Source of the DNA: Rhodobiaceae bacterium
GTDB lineage: Bacteria; Pseudomonadota; Alphaproteobacteria; Rhizobiales; TMED25
Direction of reading: 5' to 3'
Length of the DNA stretch: 63,375 bases
Assembly (NCBI GenBank): GCA_018651345.1
Contig: JABIEF010000009.1
Coordinates: 1 to 63,375, forward strand
The notes under the pieces were generated by a model. The model was given only the letters and a program-made list of their open reading frames with translations. It was not told the DNA's origin and did no database searches. Position numbers and translations under genes: made by a program. The first letter of the stretch is position 1. Each line of letters starts with the position of its first letter. This document shows positions 9,494 through 19,101 of the stretch, piece by piece.

Positions 9494-10618
9494 TTGAGTA
9501 CTTTAAATAAATACATTTACCTGCAATTATTAAAAATATTTATAATTGTTCTGCTGGTAATAACAACATTAGCTTGGTTATCTCAAATTCTAAGATACGT
9601 AGAGTTCATAATAGAAAAAAATAGAACTATAAATGAATTTATGTCACTTACAATTCTTCTTTACCCATGGCTAATAAGTGTTATCGCACCCTCTGCATTT
9701 TTTATTACTTGTTTAGTTCTGTTGGACAGAATGTTAAATGATAGCGAAGTTGTTATTCTTTACTCATCCGGAGTGTCACCTTTAAGAAAACTGAAGCCTT
9801 TCTTGGCTTTTGCTATAGCTGTAACCTTATTAATTTATTTTATTAATATATTAATAACCCCTTGGAGTATGAAGGAATTCAGAGATAAAATAACAATACT
9901 AAAGACCGATATAATAAATAACTCAATGATAGAAGGTAGGTTTATTTCTCCCGAAGAGGGTATTAATATTTATATAAAAAATAAAAAAAGCGATAATACA
10001 TTATCGGGTATTTTTATAAGCGATACGCGAGATAAAAAAAATGACATTACCTACATAGCAAAAAGTGCCAATATAATTAAAAGAGACGGGGAAATTGCTA
10101 TGATAATGAATAACGGAGTTATTCACAAAACAGAAAAATATAGCCTGTCAAAACCAATAGAAGCTATAAATTTTGATCGTTATGTAATTAATTTATCAGA
10201 TATGTATACTGAGAATAATGATATTTTATACAAACCATCAGAAAAACCATTGAAAGATCTTTTGTTTCCAGATAAAGATCAAAATTTTGATGCATTATAT
10301 TTAAATAAATTAAAGCTAGAAGCTCATATGAGACTGTCTAACCCGCTCTATATAATGGTATTTATGCTAATTGCATTTAACGGTATGGCAATAAATTTAA
10401 GAATTAGAAGCACTAGAATAAAGCCAATTATAAATACCAGTATTATAGCTTTTTCTATAAAAATACTAAGTATTTATGCTTTAAGTCTAGCTACTAAAAA
10501 CCCATCAATTTCAATAGCTATATATTTAATTCCAATCGTTACTATCCTAACAATTTTATTAAATATAATTTATCATTCAAAGAACGGGAGAATAATAACC
10601 CTGAGAGACAAGATATGA
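9494..10618 (+). CDS. lptF: LPS export permease LptF
   Basis: One of the two inner-membrane permease subunits of the LptB2FG exporter that extracts lipopolysaccharide. The 374-residue protein shows three N-terminal membrane spans (roughly 10-30, 55-75, 100-122), a periplasmic beta-rich region and three C-terminal spans, the YjgP/YjgQ layout. The start is a TTG at 9494; no in-frame ATG or GTG lies nearby upstream and the protein then begins at the expected MSTLNKYIYLQLL. The stop overlaps lptG in an ATGA, so the two subunits are translationally coupled. Confidence 0.93.
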   Translation: MSTLNKYIYLQLLKIFIIVLLVITTLAWLSQILRYVEFIIEKNRTINEFMSLTILLYPWLISVIAPSAFFITCLVLLDRMLNDSEVVILYSSGVSPLRKLKPFLAFAIAVTLLIYFINILITPWSMKEFRDKITILKTDIINNSMIEGRFISPEEGINIYIKNKKSDNTLSGIFISDTRDKKNDITYIAKSANIIKRDGEIAMIMNNGVIHKTEKYSLSKPIEAINFDRYVINLSDMYTENNDILYKPSEKPLKDLLFPDKDQNFDALYLNKLKLEAHMRLSNPLYIMVFMLIAFNGMAINLRIRSTRIKPIINTSIIAFSIKILSIYALSLATKNPSISIAIYLIPIVTILTILLNIIYHSKNGRIITLRDKI

Positions 10619-11703
10619 TTAATAGATTTTCTTTCTATATATGTCGAAATTTCCTGTATTCTATACTAACAGTTCTTGTAATATGTATAATTCTAACGTA
10701 TCTAATTGATCTTTCAGAACTGTTAAAAAGAACATCCAATAATTCTATAAACTTTTCAATAGTCACGCGTCTTGCTTTATATAAATTACCTAATACTTCT
10801 GAACAACTATTTCCAATCGCTATTCTGTTTGGAAGTATGGCAACTCTTTTTAAGCTATCAAAAAATAATGAAATTATTGCTGCAAAAGCATCAGGAATGT
10901 CAATATGGCAAATTATTTTTCCTGGATTAATAGTAGCTTTTGTTATGGGTCTGTTAACAATAACTCTATACAATCCAATTTCATCCAAATGGAGTGAATC
11001 CTATCAAATGCTGGATGCAGAAACATTTAAAGACGGTATTAGCATTGCTTCCTCGAGGCACAAAAGAGGTCTTTGGGTGAATCAAAAAAATGCAGATGGT
11101 TTTGCAATTATACATGCAAAAAAGAGTATTAAGAAAAATATTGAATTAATAGGTGTAAACGCTTTTCAATATAACAAGGAAAACATGTTGGTGTTAAGAA
11201 TTGATTCTGATACAGCAATACTCGAAAATGGTCATTGGAATATGAAAAATTCAAGGTTAATAGATAATAATCTAAAACAGTATCATCTTGATAATTATCT
11301 CTTAGAAACCTATCTAAGCAAACAAGAGGTTAAAGAAAATATATCACTTGCATCAACGGTTTCATTTTGGAAGCTTAGAAAAACAATAAAACAATTAGAA
11401 GTTTCAGGAATTTCTGCAATAAAGTATATTGTTCATCTAAATTTCTTGATTGCATTACCGGCATTATTTTGTTCAATGGTTTTAATTGCAGCTACCTTTT
11501 CAATGCAATCATTTAGAATGAAAAACATAATGGTAATGATAATATCAGGGATAATAATAGGTTTTTTACTTTTTATTATTAATTTTGTTTCAAAAATGTT
11601 TGGTAACGCAGGGATACTGCCACCAATAATAGCTGCATGGTGGCAAATTATTATTACTATACTTATAAGTTTAAGTGTATTATTAAAAAAAGAAGATGGT
11701 TAG
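10615..11703 (+). CDS. lptG: LPS export permease LptG
   Basis: Second permease subunit of the LPS exporter and partner of LptF. It has the same six-span architecture over 362 residues, with the cytoplasmic coupling segment LSKNNEIIAAKASGMS between spans two and three, where LptB would dock. The start ATG overlaps the lptF stop by four bases. LptB and LptC are not in this window. The gene is followed after 18 bases by lptD, placing exporter and outer-membrane translocon in one operon. Confidence 0.93.
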   Translation: MINRFSFYICRNFLYSILTVLVICIILTYLIDLSELLKRTSNNSINFSIVTRLALYKLPNTSEQLFPIAILFGSMATLFKLSKNNEIIAAKASGMSIWQIIFPGLIVAFVMGLLTITLYNPISSKWSESYQMLDAETFKDGISIASSRHKRGLWVNQKNADGFAIIHAKKSIKKNIELIGVNAFQYNKENMLVLRIDSDTAILENGHWNMKNSRLIDNNLKQYHLDNYLLETYLSKQEVKENISLASTVSFWKLRKTIKQLEVSGISAIKYIVHLNFLIALPALFCSMVLIAATFSMQSFRMKNIMVMIISGIIIGFLLFIINFVSKMFGNAGILPPIIAAWWQIIITILISLSVLLKKEDG

Positions 11704-11721
11704 TAATTTGGATTAAATAAA

Positions 11722-13884
11722 GTGGTTATTTTAAAAAAATACAATTTATATATATTTTTAATATTAATACAGGTATTTTTACTTTCTGTAATCAATGAGT
11801 CATACTCAGTTGAAACAAGCAGTGAAAAAGAAAAACCTTCTGTTCTATTAGAAGCCGATACCCTGACCTACAATGATGAAAATAATACAATCGTCGCAAG
11901 TGGATCTGCAATGCTTTACTATAAATCTTTCACCGTTCAAGCAGATAAAATAATTTATAACGAAACTTTAGACAATGTAGTGGCATCCGGAAATATTGTG
12001 TTAACCGAGAAAAATAAAACTAAAATATATGCCGAAGATATGGAATTAACTGACGGACTAAAGAATGGCTTTATATATACAGCTAAGCTGTTACTTGAAA
12101 ATAATGCAAAAATTATAGCCAGCAAAGGCCAAAGGATTGATGGAAATATTACTAAATTTGATAACGCTTCATTTACTTTATGCAATGAATGCACAGACGG
12201 AACAAATAAGCCTCTAACATGGGAATTAAAAGCTGATAGAATAGTTCATAACGAAATTGATAAGATCATAGAGTATAACAATGTCCAATTTATCCTAGCC
12301 GGAAAGTCATTAATTAAAATTCCATACCTTTCACATCCAGATATGACAGTAAAACGAAAAACAGGTTTTCTACTTCCGACATATTCAATCTCAAATTTTT
12401 ATGGAAATGCTATTAAAACTCCCTATTTCTTCAATATTAATAAAAGTAGCGACATTACTTTCACGCCTGTTATTACAACTAAGCAAGGCCCTTTATTTAA
12501 TTTTGAATACAGAAATAAAATTTCAGAAAACGGTTATATTAATGTAAACCCAAGCTTTATATACCAAGCGAATCCTAGTAATATTGCGCCTGGTAACATT
12601 AGGTTTAGGAATAGCCTTAAAACTGCTGCGCAGCTTGACATAAACGATAAATGGAATTGGGGTTGGGATGCAACTTACACAAGCGACGACACGTTTATGA
12701 GAAGGTACGACATAGATAGCTCCACTAAATATAAATCTGAAATTTTTTTAACAGGACTTTCGAATAAAAATTACTTATCCGCAAAAGCAATAGAATACAC
12801 TAATCTATTAAATGAAAGTGAACTTGACCAACCTATTATAGCTCCATTAATAGACCATGATTATACTTTTGATTCTAAACCACTAAATGGTAATTTAAAT
12901 CTAAACTCACAATTTACAAGTCTATCACGAAATGCCGGCGACGAACAAACAAGATTCTCCAGTGACCTTAGCTGGGAAAATAAATATACAACAAATCAAG
13001 GTATACTTTTTGAACCTTACATTGGTATAAAAGCAGACCACTTTAGAACATATGACGAATCTGATGATTCATACCACTCTTTTTCAAGACTGCATCCAAA
13101 ATTCTCAGTCAAAACAAGTTGGCCTTTGTATTCAGTAAATACGTACGGGAATCACCTAATAGAACCAACGGTTAGATTGACATTCAGTGGCGATGAAAAA
13201 AGTAATAGCAAACTGTTAAACGAAGATTCAAATGTAATGAATTTTAATACCTTAAACCTATTTGAAATAGATAGGTCATATGGTTTTGATAAAATTGAAG
13301 GTGGCCATAAATTAGCAGTTGGCATTAATTATGACTATGAAGACATGTTTGGCGGCCACTTCTCAGGAAAAATAGGAAAATCTTATCATTTGGGTGGCAA
13401 AAACTCATTCGATGGAAAGGATTGGGCTGGTACCGATGACTATCATTCAGACGTAATAGCATCGCTATCTTATGATATGCTTGATGTTATCAATTTAGAT
13501 TACAAAACAAAACTTGATAGTCAAACAAAAGAAATTACAGCAAACGAATTTAATCTAACGTTTAATAATAACGATAGCTTATTAGCTGATATGAACTATA
13601 TAGAATACTTATCTTCCACAAATGTACTTGATAATACAAAAAAGGAAGAATTATCAGGTGGCATAAAGTTAGCTCTAACAAAGAATTGGTCTTTTAATTC
13701 TAGAGGCACATACAACGTAGAAGACAGTGCTGTTCTCAATAGTTTATTTGGCATAGGTTATGCCGACGAATGCATAGAAATTGATTTATCTTACAAAGAG
13801 AATTTTTATGCTGACCGTGATCTAAAGAAAGATAAATCAATAATGTTTAATTTTAATTTAAAGTCAATTTCTTCGGTTAATTAA
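11722..13884 (+). CDS. lptD: LPS-assembly protein LptD
   Basis: Outer-membrane translocon that inserts LPS in the outer leaflet. It starts at GTG (11722) and has a signal peptide of about 28 residues, then an OstA/LptA-like beta-jellyroll (about 40-230) recognisable by the LLEADTLTYNDENNTIVASG segment and tandem repeats of that pattern, then a large C-terminal beta-barrel. At 720 residues it is a little shorter than the E. coli protein. A CNEC pair at about 153 sits near the jellyroll-barrel junction, where LptD disulfides are formed. It lies between lptG and a SurA-like chaperone, consistent with a shared assembly pathway. Confidence 0.92.
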   Translation: MVILKKYNLYIFLILIQVFLLSVINESYSVETSSEKEKPSVLLEADTLTYNDENNTIVASGSAMLYYKSFTVQADKIIYNETLDNVVASGNIVLTEKNKTKIYAEDMELTDGLKNGFIYTAKLLLENNAKIIASKGQRIDGNITKFDNASFTLCNECTDGTNKPLTWELKADRIVHNEIDKIIEYNNVQFILAGKSLIKIPYLSHPDMTVKRKTGFLLPTYSISNFYGNAIKTPYFFNINKSSDITFTPVITTKQGPLFNFEYRNKISENGYINVNPSFIYQANPSNIAPGNIRFRNSLKTAAQLDINDKWNWGWDATYTSDDTFMRRYDIDSSTKYKSEIFLTGLSNKNYLSAKAIEYTNLLNESELDQPIIAPLIDHDYTFDSKPLNGNLNLNSQFTSLSRNAGDEQTRFSSDLSWENKYTTNQGILFEPYIGIKADHFRTYDESDDSYHSFSRLHPKFSVKTSWPLYSVNTYGNHLIEPTVRLTFSGDEKSNSKLLNEDSNVMNFNTLNLFEIDRSYGFDKIEGGHKLAVGINYDYEDMFGGHFSGKIGKSYHLGGKNSFDGKDWAGTDDYHSDVIASLSYDMLDVINLDYKTKLDSQTKEITANEFNLTFNNNDSLLADMNYIEYLSSTNVLDNTKKEELSGGIKLALTKNWSFNSRGTYNVEDSAVLNSLFGIGYADECIEIDLSYKENFYADRDLKKDKSIMFNFNLKSISSVN

Positions 13885-13925
13885 CAAAATACCACTTAAA
13901 TAAACAACAAAATATCTCGAGTATT

Positions 13926-14849
13926 ATGAAAAAATACAATCCTCAAATTATTATATTTCTTATTATTCCAATAATCTCTTGCTTCCTTTTTTTTTCAACA
14001 AACTCAAAAGCTGCAAATAAAGTCGTTACCAAGATTATTGTACTGGTTAATGATAGCCCAATTACTTATAGAGACTATTCTGAAAGAGCTAAATACAATC
14101 AATTTATTTCACCAAAAAAAACTCTAAAACAAATAGAAAGTTTAACAATAAAAGAACTTGTGAATGAAATGCTTAAGAGACAAGAAGCAATCGGATCTGG
14201 AATTACCGTCCCTGATAGCCAAGTTAGAGCTACCTTGAAAAATATGCTTTCGGAATCTAATGAAACTTATGAATCTTATAAGATACTTCTTGATCGTAAT
14301 AATATTGATATTAAGACATATGAAGAGCAGGTGAAAGTTAGTTTACTTTGGGGGAAATTTATAAACTTTCACTATAGAAAGTTTATAAATATTACCCAAG
14401 ATAACATCAATGAATTCACTAATGAAGTAGATAGTAATACAACTTACGATATAAAAAAAATTACCCTAAAAAAAACTAAGACAAAAACAATTAACGATCT
14501 TCTAAAAGAGGCAACTCTTGTAAATTTTAAGTTCAAAAACTGCGAAGAAAATCTAATTGATCTAGAAAAAAAAGATTATATTGATATTATTAGAATTCCT
14601 TCCATTCGATTGTCAGGGCTGGAGGAACCCATTAAATCCATGGTCAAGTTTGGCAGAGAAAATACTATGCTCCCCCCTAATGTAACCAAAGAAAATATTA
14701 AATTAATCGCTATATGCAACATCGCTAATAGTGCAAAAAATATTAATATAGAAAATACAATGAGGTCACAACAATTAAGAAATTTTGAAAACAAACATTT
14801 AAGAGATCTCAGTCAAGATTCTATTATAGAATTCAAAATCAATGATTAA
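13926..14849 (+). CDS. surA: SurA-like periplasmic chaperone lacking recognisable PPIase domain
   Basis: A 307-residue exported protein with a signal peptide of about 29 residues ending at SKA. The region 33-150 matches the SurA N-terminal chaperone domain: IIVLVNDSPITYRDYSER, a helix with LVNEMLKRQEA, then the VPDSQVRATLKNM helix. After residue 165 no parvulin-type PPIase repeat is recognisable; only about 140 poorly conserved, Lys/Asn-rich residues remain, whereas E. coli SurA has two PPIase domains in 428 residues. It lies in the usual alphaproteobacterial position after lptD and overlaps pdxA by eight bases. It probably chaperones outer-membrane proteins without isomerase activity. Confidence 0.8.
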   Translation: MKKYNPQIIIFLIIPIISCFLFFSTNSKAANKVVTKIIVLVNDSPITYRDYSERAKYNQFISPKKTLKQIESLTIKELVNEMLKRQEAIGSGITVPDSQVRATLKNMLSESNETYESYKILLDRNNIDIKTYEEQVKVSLLWGKFINFHYRKFINITQDNINEFTNEVDSNTTYDIKKITLKKTKTKTINDLLKEATLVNFKFKNCEENLIDLEKKDYIDIIRIPSIRLSGLEEPIKSMVKFGRENTMLPPNVTKENIKLIAICNIANSAKNINIENTMRSQQLRNFENKHLRDLSQDSIIEFKIND

Positions 14850-15843
14850 AAAAAATAAACCGGTAGCAGTAACAATGGGAGATCCTTCGGGAATAGGTCC
14901 TGATATAACTATACAGACATGGATGAAACGTAAAGAACTAACAGTTCCAAATTTTGTATATATAGGGAGCGAAGACGTCTTAATTAAAAGAGCAAAAAAA
15001 TTAGGTATACCAATTAATACTACATTAATTAACTCAATAAATGATGTTAACGATGCTTTCGTAGAATCTATACCTATATTAAATATTGAAACAAAAGATG
15101 TAGAACCTGGGATACCTTTAAACAATAATTATCACTCTATTATAGAATCTATTAACATCGCAGTAGAACTAGCCATTAATGGTGAAGCTTCATCTATATG
15201 CACTAATCCTGTAAATAAAAGTTTTTTAAACAATAATGGTTTTGAATTTTTAGGACAAACAGAATATCTTTCTTACTTATGTAAAAACATATCCCAGCCG
15301 GTAATGATGTTAGCTTCCAATAAGCTAAAAGTCATACCGCTTACACGCCATATACCAATAAAAAAAGTATCTGAAGCGATCACCAAAAAATTAATAATAG
15401 ATACAGTAACTATTGCTAAAAATGATTTAGTTAAATATTTCAATATTAGCAATCCAAGTATTTATATCAGTGGCTTAAATCCTCATTCTGGTGACAAGGG
15501 CCTTATTGGGTCAGAAGAAATAGAAATTATAATTCCAGCCATTAATAAATTAAAAGAATCTGGTGTCCTAATAAAAGGCCCAGTAGCAGCTGACTCTATG
15601 TTTCATAGTGATATTATCAAAGATTATGATCTTGCCATATGCATGTATCATGACCAAGCTTTAATACCAATTAAGACAATATCTTTCTACGATGCGGTGA
15701 ATGTAACGTTAGGCTTACCATTATTTAGAACCTCTCCAGACCATGGCACTGCATACGAATTAGCAGGAAGCGGCTTAACAAATTGCAGAAGTTTCTATGA
15801 AGCTTTGCTCTTAGCAAGTAATTCTACAAAAAATTATAGGTAA
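14842..15843 (+). CDS. pdxA: 4-hydroxythreonine-4-phosphate dehydrogenase
   Basis: Metal- and NAD-dependent enzyme of DXP-dependent pyridoxal 5'-phosphate synthesis. The 333-residue protein shows the N-terminal MGDPSGIGPDI (12-22), the metal-site histidine region LTRHIPIKKV, SGLNPHSGDKGLIGSEE, MYHDQALIPIKT and the C-terminal SPDHGTAYELAGSG, all in family order. Its ATG overlaps the end of surA by eight bases, and rsmA follows after four bases, so it is deep in the lpt operon. Placement between surA and rsmA is conserved from E. coli to alphaproteobacteria. Confidence 0.96.
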   Translation: MIKKNKPVAVTMGDPSGIGPDITIQTWMKRKELTVPNFVYIGSEDVLIKRAKKLGIPINTTLINSINDVNDAFVESIPILNIETKDVEPGIPLNNNYHSIIESINIAVELAINGEASSICTNPVNKSFLNNNGFEFLGQTEYLSYLCKNISQPVMMLASNKLKVIPLTRHIPIKKVSEAITKKLIIDTVTIAKNDLVKYFNISNPSIYISGLNPHSGDKGLIGSEEIEIIIPAINKLKESGVLIKGPVAADSMFHSDIIKDYDLAICMYHDQALIPIKTISFYDAVNVTLGLPLFRTSPDHGTAYELAGSGLTNCRSFYEALLLASNSTKNYR

Positions 15844-15847
15844 TAAA

Positions 15848-16687
15848 TTGAAAGAAAAAGAAAATTTATCTATCGCACAGGTAGTAAAAAAATATAACCT
15901 TAATCCCAACAAATCTCTTGGTCAAAACTTTATTTTTGATAAAAGCCTCTTAAACAAGATAGCTAGTCTTTCTGACCCTAAAGGTGTAGAAGTAATTCTT
16001 GAGATTGGTCCTGGTCCTGGAGGTTTAACAAGAGCATTGATTGAAAATGGTGCTAATAAAATATATCTTATAGAGCAGGATATCAGGTTTAAAGGTCCAA
16101 TAGATGAAATAATAAATGACTATCCAAATAAAATTATAGTTAGATACGAAGATGCTTTAAAATTTAATTATTTAAACCAATTTTCAAAGAATGTTGTAAT
16201 TACTTCAAATCTTCCCTTCAATATAGCGACCCCTTTATTAATTAACTGGCTAAGCGTAGACCCCTGGCCTGGGTGGTGGTCTAGAATGATACTAATGTTT
16301 CAAAAAGAAGTTGCAGAAAGAATTACTGCAGAACCTTGCAATAAGAACTACGGTCGATTATCTGTAATTTCTCAATGTAGAGCAAAATGTAAAATTTTAT
16401 TAAAAGTAAATTCTACAGCCTTCTATCCTGCACCAAAAGTTGATTCATCGATAGTTTTATTTGAACCCCTCAAAGATTTAGAAGTAGAAATTAAGACAAT
16501 TGAGAAAATTACAAGGCATGCATTTGGACAAAGACGCAAGATGCTAAAATCTAGCTTAAAATCTATCATTCCCGACACAACATATTTTTTAAAAGCAATT
16601 AACATTGATGCTGAAAAAAGAGCCGAGGAAATATCAGTAGAAGAGTATGTAGTCATATCAAAGGCTTATGAATACCATTTTCATTAA
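15848..16687 (+). CDS. rsmA: 16S rRNA dimethyladenosine transferase
   Basis: Dimethylates two adjacent adenosines near the 3' end of 16S rRNA during small-subunit assembly. Starts at TTG (15848), four bases after pdxA; the protein (279 residues) has KSLGQNFIFD at the start, the SAM-binding ILEIGPGPGGLTRAL loop and the catalytic motif IV NLPFN (a Tyr-to-Phe variant of NLPYN). The C-terminal helical domain contains the RRKMLKSSLK segment. It is convergent with gmk, 13 bases away, and closes the lptF-rsmA operon. Confidence 0.96.
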   Translation: MKEKENLSIAQVVKKYNLNPNKSLGQNFIFDKSLLNKIASLSDPKGVEVILEIGPGPGGLTRALIENGANKIYLIEQDIRFKGPIDEIINDYPNKIIVRYEDALKFNYLNQFSKNVVITSNLPFNIATPLLINWLSVDPWPGWWSRMILMFQKEVAERITAEPCNKNYGRLSVISQCRAKCKILLKVNSTAFYPAPKVDSSIVLFEPLKDLEVEIKTIEKITRHAFGQRRKMLKSSLKSIIPDTTYFLKAINIDAEKRAEEISVEEYVVISKAYEYHFH

Positions 16688-16700
16688 AAAAATTAAGGTA

Positions 16701-17351
16701 TTATAATCGTTTTTTTAAATCATTACTTAATTGTTTTACATAGACCTGATTATTATCAGAGCGTCCTATCTTGCATCTTTCAGCAACCAAGATAGAATTA
16801 AGCTCCCTATATGCATCGTCTAGATTATCGTTAATTATAATATAATCATACTCTTTCCAATGCTTAATTTCATCAAAAGCACCGTCTATCCTTTTCTTTA
16901 TAACATCAAAAGAATCCTGACCTCTTTTAACCAATCTACTCATAAGTTCGGCAGCAGATGGTGGCAGAATAAAAACACTAACAACATCATTAGTCATACT
17001 TCTCCTTAATTGATTAGCCCCCTGCCAATCAATATCAAAAAGGACATCTTTACCATTCTCAATACATTCAATTACTTGTTTTTTTCTAGTAGCATAATAA
17101 TTGCCAAAAACATTTGCATGTTCTAACAATTTATCATTTTCTAACATTTCATGAAAAGATTTTTTATCTATAAAATGGTAATGCAAGCCGTCTTTTTCTT
17201 CCGGCCTCTTGTCTCTAGTTGTAACAGAAATTGATAATTCAATATTATCATCTTCTTCCTGTAATTTTCTTGTTAAACTTGTTTTACCTGCACCCGAAGG
17301 AGAAGATACTACCAACATTAACCCACGTCTTGTATTTAAATTTAATGACAT
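16701..17351 (-). CDS. gmk: Guanylate kinase
   Basis: Phosphorylates GMP to GDP. The 216-residue protein carries the P-loop SSPSGAGKTSL (12-22), the GMP-binding region VTTRDKRPEEKDGLHYHF and the LFDIDWQGA motif. It is the last gene of the fatty-acid run. In many alphaproteobacteria yicC and mltG lie between fabF and gmk; here only 64 bases separate gmk from fabF. Confidence 0.97.
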   Translation of the reverse strand: MSLNLNTRRGLMLVVSSPSGAGKTSLTRKLQEEDDNIELSISVTTRDKRPEEKDGLHYHFIDKKSFHEMLENDKLLEHANVFGNYYATRKKQVIECIENGKDVLFDIDWQGANQLRRSMTNDVVSVFILPPSAAELMSRLVKRGQDSFDVIKKRIDGAFDEIKHWKEYDYIIINDNLDDAYRELNSILVAERCKIGRSDNNQVYVKQLSNDLKKRL

Positions 17352-17415
17352 AAATAGATTACTTTTTAAATTGATAAAAATAATTAACTCTATTAAAGAA
17401 TTCTATTGCTTTAAA

Positions 17416-18675
17416 TTAAATCTTAGAAAAAATTAAAGTCGCATTAGTACCACCAAATCCAAATGAGTTACTAAGAGCGTTATCAATATTTTTATTTTTT
17501 GCGAATTTTGGTACTAAATCAATTGGGGTATTGGTACAAATATTTTCTAAATTTAATGTAGGTGGCATAATACTATCTCTCATTGAAAGTATTGCAAATA
17601 TTGCTTCTACAGCACCAGCGGCACCAAGTAAGTGTCCTACAGCAGATTTAGTTGATGACATTGATAACCCTTTCGAACTATCACCAAAAAGCCTCTCAAC
17701 AGCTTTAATTTCTATTTCATCCCCCATTGGAGTTGATGTCCCATGTGCATTGATATAACCTATATCAGAGTAATTTAAATTAGACCTATTAACCGCTGCC
17801 TTCATTGATCGATATCCACCATCGCCATCTTCAGATGGCGCTGTTATATGATATCCATCACCAGACAAACCATAACCCGTTAATTCTGCGTATATTTTTG
17901 CTCCCCTAGCTTTCGCATGTTCATACTCTTCAAGAACAACGGCACCCGCACCCTCTCCCATAACAAAACCATCTCTATCTTCATCAAAAGGACGAGATGC
18001 AGAAGTTGGTGATTCATTAAATTTGGTTGCAAGGGCTCTACAAGCAGAAAATCCTGCGATTGACAATCTACAAATTGGTGATTCAGATCCGCCTGCTACC
18101 ATAATATCAGCATCGCCCAGTCCAATTAATCTAGACGCATCGCCGATTGCATGTGTTCCACTAGAACAAGCTGTAACAACAGCATGATTTGGACCTTTTA
18201 ATTTATGTCTTATTGATATTTGCCCAGACGCAAGGTTAATAAGTCTTCCTGGTATAAAAAACGGACTAATCCTTCTAGGACCTTTTTTATCCATAAGTAT
18301 TGATGCTTCCTCTATACCTTGAAGTCCTCCAATACCAGAACCAAATAAAACGCCCGTACTAATCTGATCTTCGTAAGACGTCGGAGCCCATGACGCGTCG
18401 GCTAAAGCTTGATCCGATGCAGCAACAGCATATATGATAAAATCATCAACTTTTCTTTGCTCTTTTAATTCCATGTAATCGTCTGGATTATAACAACCCA
18501 AATTAGTATCACCTCTTGGAATTTGAGCAGCTATTTTAACACTTAAATCTGAAGTATCAAAATTTTCAATAATATTTAGACCTGACTTGCCTTCGAGAAG
18601 CTTTGACCAAACATGTTCAACCCCTACACCCAAGGGAGTAACCAAACCTAAACCAGTGATTACTACTCTTCTCAT
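17416..18675 (-). CDS. fabF: Beta-ketoacyl-ACP synthase II
   Basis: Condensing enzyme that elongates acyl-ACP with malonyl-ACP. The Cys-His-His triad is complete: C170 in VVTACSSGTHAIG, H311 in NAHGTSTPMGDE and H348 in SAVGHLLGAAG. The 419-residue length and the start MRRVVITGLGLVTPLG are standard. It follows acpP by 40 bases and precedes gmk, in the conserved fabD-fabG-acpP-fabF order. Confidence 0.97.
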   Translation of the reverse strand: MRRVVITGLGLVTPLGVGVEHVWSKLLEGKSGLNIIENFDTSDLSVKIAAQIPRGDTNLGCYNPDDYMELKEQRKVDDFIIYAVAASDQALADASWAPTSYEDQISTGVLFGSGIGGLQGIEEASILMDKKGPRRISPFFIPGRLINLASGQISIRHKLKGPNHAVVTACSSGTHAIGDASRLIGLGDADIMVAGGSESPICRLSIAGFSACRALATKFNESPTSASRPFDEDRDGFVMGEGAGAVVLEEYEHAKARGAKIYAELTGYGLSGDGYHITAPSEDGDGGYRSMKAAVNRSNLNYSDIGYINAHGTSTPMGDEIEIKAVERLFGDSSKGLSMSSTKSAVGHLLGAAGAVEAIFAILSMRDSIMPPTLNLENICTNTPIDLVPKFAKNKNIDNALSNSFGFGGTNATLIFSKI

Positions 18676-18715
18676 CTTCTAAATATAACCTCTACGTACA
18701 TTATCGTACAGTAAA

Positions 18716-18952
18716 TTAACTTTGTTGCTTTTCTAAGAAAGATATTGCATCGCCAACGGTAAGAATTGTTTCAGCAGCATCATCAGGAATTTCACAATTA
18801 AATTCCTCTTCAAATGCCATCACAAGCTCAACTGTATCAAGGCTATCTGCACCAAGATCGTCAATAAAACTGGCTTTTTCGTTAACTTTCTCAGCGTCAA
18901 CACCAAGATGGTCTATAACTATCTTTTTAATACGTTCTGCTACATCACTCAT
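18716..18952 (-). CDS. acpP: Acyl carrier protein
   Basis: Small acidic carrier (78 residues) for fatty-acid and lipid synthesis. The phosphopantetheine attachment Ser37 lies in [12 protein letters not shown] (34-45). The leader holds a long AT-rich region with an inverted repeat and a near-perfect direct repeat, suggesting an independent promoter or leader structure for this highly expressed gene. AGGAATTAAA precedes the ATG. Confidence 0.98.
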   Translation of the reverse strand: MSDVAERIKKIVIDHLGVDAEKVNEKASFIDDLGADSLDTVELVMAFEEEFNCEIPDDAAETILTVGDAISFLEKQQS

Positions 18953-19006
18953 TTTAATTCCTCGATATTATGATCTTTATAAATTATTATTAATAAAATT
19001 GATTAC

Positions 19007-19033
19007 ATTTGTATATAGTATTTATTTACAAAT
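19007..19033. promoter_or_regulatory. 7-bp inverted repeat upstream of acpP
   Basis: ATTTGTA (19007-19013) and TACAAAT (19027-19033) are perfect inverted copies with a 13-base centre, spanning 27 bases and lying 55-81 bases upstream of the acpP ATG. The spacing resembles a dimeric repressor site, but on the transcript it would also form a hairpin. No known operator is recognised. Confidence 0.35.
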
Positions 19034-19101
19034 ATTTAACTAACATAAAAAAAATATTAATTCCAAGTTGAATTTAACTAATACATAAAAAAAATATTAA
19101 T
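19034..19101. repeat. Near-perfect direct repeat between fabG and acpP
   Basis: Bases 19034-19061 and 19072-19101 repeat the sequence ATTTAACTAA-(TA)-CATA then A8-TATTAAT; the copies differ only by a 2-base insertion. The second copy ends on the first base of the fabG stop codon. The duplicated A-tract pair is about 38 bases apart, between three and four helical turns. It may be a local duplication of an upstream A-tract element. Confidence 0.6.
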
